Shown piece by piece: positions 1 to 12,200 of a stretch of 64,000 nt of DNA (its first letter is position 1; every line of letters starts with the position of its first letter). The stretch is from NCBI GenBank assembly GCA_949710005.1, contig OX453275.1:30509218-30573217 (forward strand), given 5' to 3'. A program made the translations under genes and the position numbers. Source of the DNA: Ricordea florida. Lineage: Eukaryota > Cnidaria > Anthozoa > Corallimorpharia > Ricordeidae. The notes below the pieces were generated by a model. It had not been told where the DNA came from. It worked only from the letters and a program-made list of their open reading frames with translations, and ran no database searches.

Positions 1-80
1 AGCAGTTCTATCATAAAGCGAAATTGTATGTTACATTAGCCACCCAAAGGGAGTTAAAGGGTTGACATAAAGCAGCTTAC

Positions 81-3000
81 TTATCTAAATTCTTGGAGAT
101 TCTTTTCTTTTTGACTTTGCATCCTTCTTGCTCACTTAGTAGATCGCCAAGGAAGCTCGAGGATCCATCTTTAAACACTACAAGTGTACCAGATGGTTGA
201 CTATTCCAGACATGGAAACCAGATATTGCCTGAAATAACTGAAAGAGTAAAACCAGAAGTTAGACATTTGTACACAAAACGGAATATCATACCAACACTT
301 ACCTTAAAAGCTTTTGGAAGCTGCTATGCAAAGTAATGGTAAAGGTGTCAATGACATAATAACCAAGGCTATGACTGTCCTACTGGGATCAGTTATTCCA
401 AATATGACACTTTCTGTTATGGAATATATTATTAGTCATCACGGATGATACAGTCATTATATGAACTTTCTCAATTATCTCACAATGCAGTCACTTGGGT
501 GTGGATTGCAATGTTTCAACTGCTTATTGCTGGTCCTCACCAGGCGGTGGGGTCAACTGGTTACACATAACATTGCAACATAACCAGTCAACCCTATCAC
601 CCAGGGTTTTCAATAAGGGCCGGCGGCCGGCGAAACTCGCCGGCTACTCCATACGTTTTCGCCGCCTACTTTGATTAACAACTTATTCGAATTTTACGAA
701 TTAGCATGATAAATAATTTGCCACAACATGAGCTGTGGATCAGCCAACATTTAATTTGTTAAACACAAAGGAAACTTGCCTGAACTCTTGGTTAATTTAG
801 CGACAATACATCGTGTTTATCTGTTCATTTATTGAGGTCAAACTGAGCAGCCTGGCTTTACTCAAAACCTTGGGATCTGGGTCTGAAAGCTGCACATCTC
901 CATGTGCTCTGAAAACCAGTCATGCATGACATGGTCACGTCTACTTCCTAGATTACGAGTTTTGTCAAAATTTTGAGTAAATTTTTATACACCTACACAA
1001 TTGAATAAAACTGGAAAATAAAGCTTTGACGGTTTTTGTCAGTTTTGACGGTTCTGTCAAAACTGACCTAATTCTTGCCCCAGAATGTAGGAAATGCACT
1101 TTTAGAGGCTCAGATCTTAAAAACTTTCCGGGGGGGCATGCCCCCGACCCCCCTAGATGGTCGCGCCTGTGGCGCGAAAAATCTCTTTGCCGTCTACTTC
1201 CACATTTCTGCTGTCTACTTTGATTCTTATTGAAAACCCTGTATCACCTGAACAACATTAGCAGTTAGGATGGAGGCATTGGGGTATATCAGAAACTTGC
1301 AAAACGAAGAAAAAATCCAAAACTGCAAAACCGTGGAAAAATTTGGCCAAAACCAAAAACCACATACAAAACCATCAAAAACGGATGTAATGGTGATCCC
1401 CTTCCAAGATATTTAGTTTGCCACACATTCCTCTAAATAACTTTGTTGTTTTGCAGCAATTTGAGACCAATTGCTGCTCAAATCGAAGAGAAACTGAAAC
1501 CAAAATAGGACAAAATAAGAAAAATCGAAAACCACATTGGATACCAAAACTGAAAACCGCTGGTATCTTTTTACGGAAACCGAAAAGCAGATGCTAAACA
1601 ATGAAGAATCTGCAAACCCAATAAACACCAATACTGAAAAACCCAAAGCCTTTTGGCACAAAAACCAAAAAACAGATCCAAAATATAGCCAAAACCACAA
1701 AACCGAAAATACCAATGCCCCACTCAATTAGCAATCAAAACATCACAAGTCACACCCAAGTGACTACATCGTGAGACAAAAGAAAAATGTTCTTATAACA
1801 AGACATTTTCTATTTCACAACAGAAACTCATACTGTAGTCTAATTATCAGACTACAAGTTTTTGTTTCCGACATGTATAAATCAATAGTCAATGAGGCAC
1901 TGCACTGGGTTTTCTTGAGGAAACCAAAGTTCGCCGCATTTTTTTTCTGCTTACCATGAAGTTTGCCACTTTTACCATCAGTGCCTAGAACATGATACAA
2001 TACTACCAAGCTCAAAAGCCAACTAAAACTACAGCAATATTTATTTAGTATACAGTGTGATTTGTTGTTGTCAAATACCATGGTCCTGGTAACATCGGAT
2101 CACAAGTCCTGATACACATTATATAAAAAATGGTCACCAGGTGGATTAAGGGATTGGAGCAGAAGTTGCAAGTGTTCATCAATAAGAGCCTGAGGAACAT
2201 CTTGCAGATTTGGTGGCCTAGGAAAATCAGCAACAAGGAGCTTTAGAGACAAACAGGGCAACAACCGATAAAGCAAGAGGTAAGACAAAGAGCTCGGGGA
2301 ACACCTTGAGGAGTCCAGATGGACATGTAGTCAAGAGGGCAACCCACAGGGGAAGCAAAAGAGACGGAGAGCACACCTGGTGACGTACGAGAATGGCAGA
2401 GTTGGAGAGAAAATATCTGATGTGGAATGAAGCAAGGGACTCTGCACAGAATTGGGTTAGGTGGCATGCTGTAGTTGAGGACCTACATTCCACTAGGGAC
2501 GAAGAGGAATAAGTAAGTAAGTATGTTGCAGCACTGTAAAGAGGCATGTACTGTACACGTTTGTGTAGGACTACATATACATTTCCATATAACCCCATAC
2601 TTCATTACTCAAGCAGTGGCTGAATTGAAGAATGAAACAGTACGGCTTCAGCATGCATAATGAAATATGGGGTGATCTCGAGAATCTAGCCTCACACATT
2701 ACTAAAACTAACAACTCACTTGAATGCGCTGGCAATCTTTCAAGTCAGAATCATTTTCCTTCCATATTAAAATCTCCTGAGACCAAAGTAGAAGGTTAAT
2801 GTCAAACTCAATCTATCAAGACAATTTAATATACAAATCTGACGACTCCTACATGTAATTTGCAACAAAATCAACTTAACTACAAAATCCTTGCGTTTCA
2901 TACATGTACTAATTGTCTTGTTTACTTACTGTCGCGTTGACTGCGACAACAAATTCCCTAGTGGCCGGATTTTGGATTGCTGCACATGTCACATCATCTT

Positions 3001-3397
3001 TCTGCTCAACAGACCAGTGGTTTATGAGTTTCTTGTGTTCAAGCTGTGCGACAGAAAAGGCAAATGTGTCACTATAAACAGCGATAGAGCGACATGTAGA
3101 AAACAGACCTCAATCGGTGAAAAATATATCATTATCACTGACTATCAATGGATACGCGTACACAACCGTATCTGCGGATACACAAAGAGCCAGGGTATTC
3201 TGCAGTCTATCCTCTCAAACTATAAACGTCTCCAAAACCCTTTGAAAAACAGCCATTTTGCTTACGTTGTAAACGAGGATTCCCCTATCCAATAATGTTA
3301 TTATAACGTTGTCCTCTTTAGTCTCTCTTTCAATTCCGCACAACGATTTGCTGTTCCAAATCTTACAAAGTTCGAAAGGTTCTCTGATATCCGCCAT
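81..3397 (-). CDS. NOL11: NOL11-like nucleolar protein, first four exons (3' part off window)
   Basis: Exons read on the minus strand: 3397-3266 (ATG start, 44 codons), 3043-2930, 2776-2720 and 229-81, each with AG/GT borders and phases 0, 0, 0 and 2 that agree. The translation aligns from memory with vertebrate NOL11: a SVEQKDDVTC stretch in exon 2 matches human SVKQGQIITC, followed by an EILIWKE strand in exon 3 and LVVFKDGSSSFLG in exon 4. NOL11 belongs to the t-UTP part of the small-subunit processome in the nucleolus and is needed for pre-rRNA transcription and processing; these residues fall in its N-terminal beta-propeller. The gene continues past base 1, so the C-terminal domain is not seen. 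Intron 3 is about 2.5 kb and holds a hAT-like element and a fold-back repeat. The identity is firm for a family call, while the function is inherited from the family. Confidence 0.85.
602..1241. mobile_element. Non-autonomous hAT-like DNA transposon
   Basis: Termini CAGGGTTTTCAATAAG (602-617) and its exact reverse complement (1226-1241) face inward, flanked by a direct repeat TATCACC at 595-601 and 1242-1248. A CAGGG-type terminus and a 7-8 base target duplication fit hAT elements. The 640-base interior has a GC-rich dyad around 1127-1155 and no transposase ORF. It lies in NOL11 intron 3. Confidence 0.65.
1262..1740. repeat. Low-complexity A/C-rich tract (AAAACC-like units)
   Basis: Degenerate repeats of the form AAAACCNAAAACC run through this stretch. 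They create apparent ORFs on both strands rich in F/S/V or N/T/K, which I do not regard as genes. Confidence 0.5.
2578..2691. mobile_element. Fold-back MITE, family A copy 1
   Basis: The left arm around ATAACCCCATACTTCATTA and the right arm around GCATGCATAATGAAATATGG are imperfect inverted copies. The same arms occur at 39308-39456 and 39537-39660. It lies in NOL11 intron 3. Confidence 0.5.
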
Positions 3398-3546
3398 CTT
3401 GCACGTGTATGTTTTGAGGCTGCTGTCTTGAGTGCGTTAAATCTTTGGAATGTATGCGCAGAAAGTTCTTGCGCATGTCTACCGCCATTTACCTGGGAAT
3501 CTCCCTTTTAGCGCACCCTAGTTAACTTGCAATTCGCTTCGCGCAA
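3398..3546. promoter_or_regulatory. Divergent NOL11/PIGX promoter interval
   Basis: Only 149 bases separate the NOL11 ATG (3397, minus) and the PIGX ATG (3547, plus), so both core promoters must lie here or in the first exons. I see no clear TATA box. The arrangement is that of a bidirectional housekeeping promoter. Confidence 0.6.
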
Positions 3547-6500
3547 ATGCGCTGGAAGTACTCCGATATTTTGAATTTTAGTGTCCTGTTGCTTTCTTTT
3601 TTCTATTGGCGTTTCGTAAAATGCGAAGATGAGCAGCTTTGCAGCCAGGTTTCTCTTCAGAGAAATCAAGAAAAGCAAGGATTTCACAGGTTGGTTTGTT
3701 AGTTCTGGTGCCAGCTAGAGTCCACATGGAAAATGTAGCCTCAATAAAATTGCGATCTCACTATTGCAACCCTTGCTTTCAAAAGATCTGAGCTGTAATT
3801 CTCCTAAGGGAATTCCATACACGTCCCTGTATATCGTTTCGGAGTATTTGATGTTATATCCCATTGGAAATCCTTGAATGCTTGGTAAAGTGAAAGTTTC
3901 AATATTTTTCTTTTCACTTTTCTTTTTGTTACATTTTTGTTTCTAGGGATCTGATTACCATTTTGGACTGGAACATTAGCAGCTTGTCTGTTGATCCTCA
4001 AAATTGTCAACTTCTGTTGGTAGAAAATCTGCCAGGTGGAATGTATGTTGACATCAACCAAATCAAGAATGCAGTTGGATTTGGTGGTCCCGAGGTTAGA
4101 GCAGCAGAATTAATGTCATTATTTTAAACACATCTTTCCATCTTTGTTTGTCTAACAATGATTCAGCTTATTCTGGAGCAACAACAATATTTCTTGAGAA
4201 TGAGCTATTGAAATGCTTATCAGTTACACCAAGTTCTGTGGGTAGTCAACTTTCCCCTGGTTCTGAGTGTGACTCATGTTCAGGGTGTTGAAATGTTAGT
4301 CAGTGTCAACTTTAATTGGTTCCAGAACTGTGTGCACCCAGACAATAATAATAATGATAATAATGATGATGATGATGATGATGATGATGATAATAGTGAT
4401 TGTGTTAATGGTAATGATAATGATAATGATAATTATGTTATAAACATGTTTTCTTTGTTAGTTTTAAATCAAGGAAGTAAAAATGTTTGCCACAGAGTAC
4501 AACAGAATGCATTTTCAAGTGAGAGAGCAAAAAAGTAAAATTTTCTAAATTTTCTGGGGAGGAAGCTTCCAGAATTCTTCTATAAGCCTAGGAGCTTTGT
4601 GTTTTCCTTGCATAATCAACAATTAAAAAATGCAGAAAATATTGATAGCCCAGAGGGGAGGTGAAAGTGAAGAGGTTGCACCCTAGCCTGGTTTGATTAG
4701 TTTCTTTGATTCTCCTAATTCCACAGAGCCTGATAAATCAAACTTGGTTTATGCTCTGCCTTACGGGATAAGGGATGGACTAGTCTGAGCACAAAGGTTA
4801 CTAACCTGGGCTAGGTCGTGTCTGCCATGCAGGCTAGGGATGCGCTTAAGAAACATTATTATTCAATCAAAATATTTCCCCGATTCTGATTGGCTAAAAG
4901 CACACGTTTAATTCACCATAACCAGTTACTGATGACCAAATTTGGAAGAATTTTGACTTAACCGAGGAAATGACGTTTGGACATTCTCGGAAGGGTGTTA
5001 ACAACTTCCTCGATCCGCTTAATTCTTCATATCCTACTCAGCCTCATTCATTAATTGCTAAGTTATACATGACCAACAGCTAAGTATGTTTTGTCCTTTA
5101 CAAGCCTGTTATAAGTGTTTTACATCGTGACATCTCTGTCAGTAATTTGAAAATGCACTTTTTGTATCATCTCTGTTATCCTCAGGTCTTCTGCACTGAG
5201 AGCATAGATGTTGAGATGCTTGCTGATCATGATAGCTCTAAAAATGTTTTTGTGTTTCCTAAGATAGCATTCGATCCCAGGTATGTAAGGTAAAGCTCAT
5301 TTATATCAAACAACCTATCACATTTAAATCAGACATGACATTGTAGTTTGATGCTATGCTGATTTAAGATAATGGATATAACATAATAAAAAAATTTCAA
5401 TTCACCAACCCTACATTTCGACACTCCTGTCTAGTGTCTTCCACAGGTGAGATTAGGCTAGCCTTTTAATTAAGTTTCATTTATTATTTTGAACCAGTGT
5501 AGTATCAATCTTTGTCTGAAAGTCCACCTGGTTGCAATGACGTGCACTTTTCTTGTAACATGTAAATTGTTTCAGACATTATTAATTTCTTGATTAAGTT
5601 TGATTCTACTGTACAAGTGAATGCTTAGAACCCAGTAGTCTTGGTAGTTGTTTGGCAGATATTATTGTCCTTTGACCTCTTTGATTTCAGTTAACCTAAA
5701 GCTGTAGGTTAAAAGTAGTTTTCAACTGGCTGTTTTCAAACTTAAGACAGGCCTTCTGATAGGCTGTGATAAAAAATTGGAAATTCTGCAGCAGTTTCCA
5801 GTTATATGATAAGAAAGGACTATTTTGGAATGAATTAAGAGAATTGTGCACATGATCCTAAAGTTCTAAGGCGGTGTATATCAAGTTTACTGAAATGCAA
5901 ACTAAAAGGAAAAGCAACTAGAATACTAAAAATAAGAAATAAAAAAAAAATCAAGTCCACATCTGATGATAAAAAGGCCAACAAAAAGACTCTTGAAACA
6001 AGTAAGTTTTAAGATTTAAAAGAACAGAGGTCAGCTGCAAGTCTTAAATGATCTGGTAGGCTGTTCCAAAGGAAATAATGCCTTGAACATAGATTGTTGA
6101 CAAAACCAATGGTTGAAGAAAGTGTTGTAACATAGTGTGGATGTGGTATTATTAACAAGTCATGCAAGTGAAGGTTGACTGTGTGAATTTGTACTGTCTC
6201 ATAGTACATGAATCACAAGGCCTGTAAAGACCCAAGTAAAATTAATACTTCAGCCAGTCGCAACATGTGTCCACAGTCTAATGAACATGTAAAAGCAGAC
6301 AGTAAGTGGCAAACCCAGGCCATTTCCTCACTAATTTTTAGATTATACTGTAACATAGAATTTCTGTCAGAAAACGTGCGATCTCAGTTTTGGGTTGAAG
6401 GAAAAGAACTGAACCATCAACATTGCCATTTTCGTAATGTTTTTGTGGCCACAGCCGTGTGAGATACCAGTACATGTCACAAGAAATAAACATCGCAAAA

Positions 6501-7848
6501 CACCATTTTTCCCTTCTGATTCCTTGAGTACAATAAGTAATGAGGAAATTTTTAGTCAGTTACATACTGTGGCAATGTAAAGCCAAAGCAAACACAAAAT
6601 TACTTTTGTCAGTGTGTACTTTGATAATTAAAGAATTATTTCTTTCTATTCAGAACAGAATCTTTCACATCCCAAATTTCTATACCCATTCACCTGAGAT
6701 ATCACAGACCAGTGTCTGGCAAGGGATTTGTCTCTGTCTTTCTTTCTTCACCTAGAATCCTTGGAAGGTGTCATGGTAAGTAAATTTTTACCATGATCAG
6801 GTTTACTTAACAATTTTGTTTGTTTATACATTGCACATAGTAAACAAGTTAGAAAAATGGGGTAATTAAAGTAAAAGTAATGGAAAGTAGCTATCGAAGG
6901 TAAAATGGACAGAAACTTTGTGCAGCTGAGATGTAACTAAATATCTTTCACAGGGAAAAATGAACTTCAAGCACAGTGTAAATCCAGAAGAACTATGGCA
7001 CCTTGCAATGCTAAAGGAGATGCAATGTGTGAGTGGTTCACTTTAAGCACAAGCGCTAAGGTATGGCCTTGTTATTGTATCACGGGGTATTTACAATAAT
7101 TTCCAAACAGGACATGTCTGTTAATCAGTATTTAACTGAGATAACAGCCAGAAGGATGTAAGCAGTGAATAAACAGCCTATCCTGATAGTACATCTGTGT
7201 ACAGAATCCACTGAGGTGAGAAGCCATATTTAAGGCTAGACATTTCAAGGGTTGATCTACGTCTTGTTACAGCTGAAGGCAGCATAAACAAGCATTAAGA
7301 AGTGGACTTGCAGTCTGGAAAAGTGTCATACAAAATGCAAATCCAACCCTCAGCTGCATTGATTTTGTTAAATGCCAACTGGTTTATTTTGACCCCGGTG
7401 TGGTAACCATTGTTGAGGGTAATTGAAAAGAAGTTTATTTGTTTTTATGAACATTGCCAATAACAGTAACTCAGTTAAGGTGAAACTCTCAACCCTTTCA
7501 CTCCCAAGATCAAAACTCTTAGGGCCTCTAAAATTACAATCAGTAAATGAATCAAGTAACAAACGAACACGGAAGCGCGGCATGACACGCATGGCAAGCA
7601 TCACAGTTAGAGTTTGACCACTCATGGAAGTTAAAGGGTTTGTTGAAATTTAATAAAACAACATTTTTTGCAATTTCTTTTGGCAGAGCTCTGCCCATTC
7701 TGCTAGTGGACAACTTCACTTTGCCATACCAGTAGGTCAAAAAGAGCATGGTTGGACAGTTATCATGGTGACAGTTTTATCAACCCTTATTGGAAGCACC
7801 TGGTTGTTATGGACATTATCAACAATGATAAATAAGACTTCAAGTTGA
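3547..7848 (+). CDS. PIGX: PIGX, subunit of GPI mannosyltransferase I (six exons)
   Basis: Exons 3547-3689, 3947-4094, 5186-5280, 6654-6775, 6954-7060 and 7687-7848 join with phases 2, 0, 2, 1 and 0 and give 258 residues plus stop, the length of human PIGX. The start is the ATG at 3547, which opens a hydrophobic signal peptide followed by a mature part beginning KCEDEQ. Family landmarks are GFHRDL at the exon 1/2 join, LPGGMYVD in exon 2 (human IPAGLYVD), HLRYHRP in exon 4, and a single membrane segment near the C-terminus with a short basic tail. PIGX is an ER membrane glycoprotein that stabilises PIGM, the enzyme adding the first mannose to GPI anchors. Introns hold a GAT microsatellite and a LINE remnant. 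The calls rest on splice sites and remembered alignment; transcripts were not available. Confidence 0.88.
4344..4436. repeat. GAT/AAT trinucleotide microsatellite
   Basis: Runs of AAT and GAT repeat in PIGX intron 2. They produce a spurious poly-Asp/Asn ORF. Confidence 0.8.
6009..6209 (-). pseudogene. LINE (CR1/L2-like) reverse transcriptase 3' remnant
   Basis: The minus-strand reading ends in FLWNSLPDHLR followed by a SFK stretch, the typical C-terminal tail of CR1/L2-type LINE ORF2 proteins (a WNSLP core followed by a FK box). Only the last part is present, in PIGX intron 3, with no start or catalytic motif. Confidence 0.45.
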
Positions 7849-9257
7849 CGTGATGTAGAAATACTAAAACGTCCAAGAAAACTCTCAAGTCTTTCACTTG
7901 CTGAGGGTCACCCTTTTTAAGTCTGCAAGTACCATGTTTCACACCGAAAAATGTGAATTTGATATCATTTTGCTTTAGGCCTGCAAGACCTCTAGTAAGA
8001 AACTCCTTGATGTTTGCATTCGCATGCTTGGAAATAGCTGAATTACTCTCAACATTTTATTTTACAATAACTGAGCGAATTCTCGCGCGCTGATTGGCTA
8101 ATTTTTATCATCAATAAGAGTACAGACACATAAAATTTTAATTTATGCAAGTTTTTTTCGCGTGATAAGTGAGCTGTCAAACAGTCAGATTTTTACCCAA
8201 TCAAATTGTATTACGTGTTGTCACAAGCCAATGAGAAGGCGAGAAAAGTTATTGAGAATAGTTGCGCCCTGATTGCGTCAATTTAAATAAAATTCTGCAT
8301 TATTCGAGTTTACTTGCTGTTTACTTGCGTTTTCTTTTCATTTAAGTCTTCATTTGACCTTTTTCGCGTTTTGTTATTGTAAAAAACAAATTGACGTCCG
8401 TTTTTTATGCGTCTGTCGTCTTATTGATGATAAATTGCGTCATAACATTGTCAAAGTTTGTTGTAGATCCACTCGCCTATCGGCTCGTGGATCTACAACA
8501 CTTTGACAATGTTATGACGCAATTTATCATCAATAAGAGGACAGACGCATAAAAAACGGACGTCAATTTGTTAAACTGACAACAAAGTTCAGTCTGCTAT
8601 CCGCTGCTAGAAAAGAAACCGAGGATCGCAAGCTGCCTCAAGGTAGTACACAGATCCCCACTCTTTTTGATACCCTAGTTATCCAGCTGTCAGTTAATCC
8701 AATATTTTCAATATATTAATTATTACAAACTTTCCAAATCCAAAATGAATTGGATCCTTTTAGGATGCTATATGTAATTAGTAGGTAAGATGACTTCATG
8801 CTTATTGTACTGTATTAGGAAATGATTGGAAGAAAACAATTCCTCTGACAGCAAAATTGGACACAGCCTACAACTTCATCCAAATTTGGCTGCCATCTGA
8901 AATTTTTTTGTGAAGTCATAAATTTTTTGACAACAAAAAAAGCTTACGTTGCCACCCGTGTTCAACCAAAATGGGTCAGGTTTTAACAAATCATCATCAC
9001 TCAGGGATTCAGCAAAATGAACTTTATTTTTGCAATACTCATTTTTCAATCACTGGGACTTGATTTCAAAAGTTTTTTGATGTACATTAAAAGGAATGGA
9101 CATCTGAATTTAGTGACTGAATATCCTAGCAACTAGACTTAATTTGTCATTAAAAACTGACTCTCTTTGTGTCATATTTGGCAGCAGTTGTATAAATAAT
9201 GTTTCTGACAACCACTACCTTGCAAGAAAATAACCATTAAAAAATGAATATTTACAC
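7849..9257. other. Intergenic region between PIGX and the coiled-coil gene
   Basis: These 1.4 kb separate the two converging genes. They contain the perfect-looking palindrome at 8385-8572 and, at about 8085-8245, a looser inverted repeat with GCGCTGATTGGCT-like arms. I see no gene, RNA or clear polyadenylation site for PIGX apart from a weak AATAAA at 8286. Confidence 0.6.
8385..8572. repeat. Near-perfect 188-base fold-back palindrome
   Basis: The arms 8385-8472 and 8487-8572 are reverse complements with one mismatch and one extra base, around a roughly 14-base centre. The shorter motif ATTTATCATCAATAAGAG also occurs near 8105, so it belongs to a dispersed family. No ORF lies inside. Confidence 0.75.
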
Positions 9258-9263
9258 TTTATT
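9258..9263 (-). terminator. AATAAA polyadenylation signal of the coiled-coil gene
   Basis: AATAAA on the minus strand lies about 20 bases after the TGA at 9283 that ends the last exon. Confidence 0.6.
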
Positions 9264-9282
9264 TACAATATTTACAAAAATA

Positions 9283-12200
9283 TCATTTCTGGCTGTCTGG
9301 CTGGATCTTGGAGAAGTCATCTACTTCAGGGATATTGTTTGGTACGACTGTTTGTTGAAAGAAAGATCCTTGGCCCTGCAAAAAGCAAATAAGTCCAAAA
9401 GGAAATTTAAAGCCTTAGTTACTTACATTTGGTCGCTCAAGGTGGGGTGGGTAAAGTCAGCTTAACTGATTGCTGGGTGGAGAAGTGTAGAGAGAGAGGA
9501 ATCATGCATTTTTTTTCCCAAAAACAGCCTAAAGGAGGACGCAAAATAACTGCAAATTTGGGTTGTACTAAATGCAATTCAACTCGTGCTAACCATCTGT
9601 ATAAGCTTTATGTTAAGCCAGCAATGTGTAATTCATATAAATATTCTTTTCCTATCCGAATTGTACGGGACTGAAATAGTCTACCAGGATCAATTGTTGA
9701 GAATGGGAGCCTAAGCCGTTTTAAGAATGCGCTGAAGCGCTTTCTAAATATCCACTAGCTGTTTGTCCAGTTTATCTACTGTCATTGTTGACCATCATTT
9801 ATCCAATTTTCTTCTTGTAAATACTTCTTAAATGTTTTATATTGTACATGGCTTATATCCTTTTGTATCTTTTTATTTAGGGAACCATCATAGGATTGAC
9901 CTCCAGTTTTCCTTTTCAAGATGTTTTTTAATTTAAGTTTCCTTATCTTGAATAAATACGTTATGTTACATTTTTGGATTACTCTGGAACATTCCTTATG
10001 TGCTGTCGTTTCTGGAAATTTGGAACGTACCTGATCTGATGTCACTTCCGGTCCTCCTTGGCTTTGCGCATCAGTTAGTTCTTTCAGTTGAGACTTCAGT
10101 TCTGGTTCCTGGCCCTTTTTGCTGGCATAATCAAAAGTGTTCTTTGACTTCCACAACCAGTCCTCATTGTCTTCTTCTTGTGCTTTTGCTTTGAGCTTCT
10201 CCAAATTTTTCACAATCTGCCTATTTTTTTCCGTCAGCTCCATATTCTCTTTCTTCAATTTATCTAGTTGGGTTTGAAGAGTATTTATCTTTTCCAAATC
10301 ATTTTTGTATGATCGGCAGTCACCCTCTTCTCCGTAGCTTGGCAGTGTCTTCAAACCATTCCCTCGGCATTCCATTCCAAGAACCATAGCTTTCACTTCT
10401 TCCAATTCTTTTCTGCTTTCTTCTAACGCATCCCAAATTCTCTTCAGATCTTCTTCTTTCTCTGTCACGATGTTCTTCCATCCTTTAATGTCCCTCTGTT
10501 GCTGATATATAATTGCTTCCAAATCTTTTGAGTTTTCCTTCAGTGATTCGTTCATTTCTCTCAGGTGGCATTCTCTTTCTTTCATAAAAGCTTTCCACTC
10601 GGTTGCATTTTTCTCTGCTTGGGACAAATTTGTCTTTAAGATGTCCATTTCTTTCTCTTTGCTCTCAACAACTAGTCGTATTTCATCGTCCTTTTCTTGT
10701 AAAGAAGTGCTCATGTTCTCAAAACTTTGCCGAACCCGAAAGACCAACTTTTCCAATCTTCTATTCTTTTTCTCCTTCTCTCCAAGCGTTCTTTTCAATT
10801 CTTTCTTCTCCTCGGCCATTTTGTCCATGTTGTCTCTTAAAATGTCTTCCTCATGAATTTTCTGCCGAAAAGAAGTTCTCAAATTCTTCAACTCCTCAGC
10901 CGTTTGCCTGGCAAGTTCCACATCTCTTATCATTTCTTTATTTTCCTGGATCAGAGTCCACTTTTCCATGTTTGCTTCATCCAATTTGTCTTGAAGTCGT
11001 TTCATTTCGTCCTCTTTAAAACCAAGGTATCCTTTCATTTTCATGGCTTCTTGTTCTTTCTTCTCCAAGGTTCTTTCTAGGGCATCAATTTTTGATTCCT
11101 TACCATTAAGAACTCTTCTAACATGTGTCATTTCCTCTCTGCTTTCATTGAGCCTCTTATTCGTCGTCACCAACTCGTTTTCTTGATCACTTATGCGGGA
11201 CTCCAACTTGGCAATTTTTGCTGTGAATGAATACATTTTTTGTTCAAGCTCACACTTTCTTTCTTCAGAGATATTTTTCCACTTTGAAGACTCCAGCTCC
11301 ATTTGACTCAATTTCTCATTGACTTTTCGTAGTTCCTCATCTTTTTCCTGACAATAGGTTTGTCTTTCCCGCAGCTCAACGTCTCTTTCATTCAGTGATA
11401 ATCTCACAGCCTCCAAATCACCGTTAAGTTGAACGTTAAAGCTTTCCATCTCGTCTAGTTTCTTTTCTTTTTCTGCAACCGATTCCCTTAATTGGTTCTT
11501 CTCCTCGTCTGCGTTTTCTTTCTTTCGTTTTTCTTTCTCTAGGCAATATTTTTTTACTTCTTGCAGCTCGACGTCTCTTTCCATCAGTGACGTTCTGGCT
11601 GCCTCTAAATCACCTTTTAGTTGAGCATTAAAGCTTTCCATCTCTTCCAGTTTCTTGTCTTTCTCTGCAACTGACTCCCTTAGCTGATTCCTCTCCTCGT
11701 CTGTCTTGCCTTGACAGCTGCTTGACGTCTCGTCAGTGGCAGCTTCACGCGTGGAAGTCCCGACTGTTTTTTCCATCTGATTGTCATGCAAAAGGGCCTC
11801 AAGTGCCTTCATGTTTTCTACTAACTTCTGCAACAAACCATTTGTCATTGTACTCTCAATAGAGTCGCTGTTCAGTTTGGCAGGTTTAGCAAGAATCTGT
11901 ATGCAACTTTCTGCAAATGCTAGGGCAATTCCTTTCTCTTTTAAAGCCTTCTTGGTATCGTTCAGGTCCTGCTGTAGTTTTGCCAGCCCTGTCTGTTGCA
12001 ATGGAGTCATTTCGTCATCTCCTTCGGTGACCCTTTCTCCTGCCTGATCAGGAACTCTTTCATCTAGCTTACCACTGTTGATTTCCTCTTCATTTTTGTT
12101 TGGTTCCACCTTGTTTTCTTTATCCCTTTCTATTAGCTTCTGAGCCATTTCCTTCTTAGTGGCATCGTGGGTAGTTCTCGCTGTATCACCATTCGCATTT

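Noticed and set aside
2891..3295. 134-codon plus-strand ORF
   Set aside because: It is antisense to NOL11 exons 1 and 2 and the intron between; no family match in this direction.
4269..4538. Asp/Asn-rich 89-codon ORF
   Set aside because: Produced by the GAT/AAT microsatellite in PIGX intron 2.
9782..10030. C-terminal 83 codons of the long open frame after TSDQ
   Set aside because: A strong donor CAG|GTACGT at 10031/10030 and an in-phase last exon with stop and AATAAA at 9375-9283 show this to be intron.
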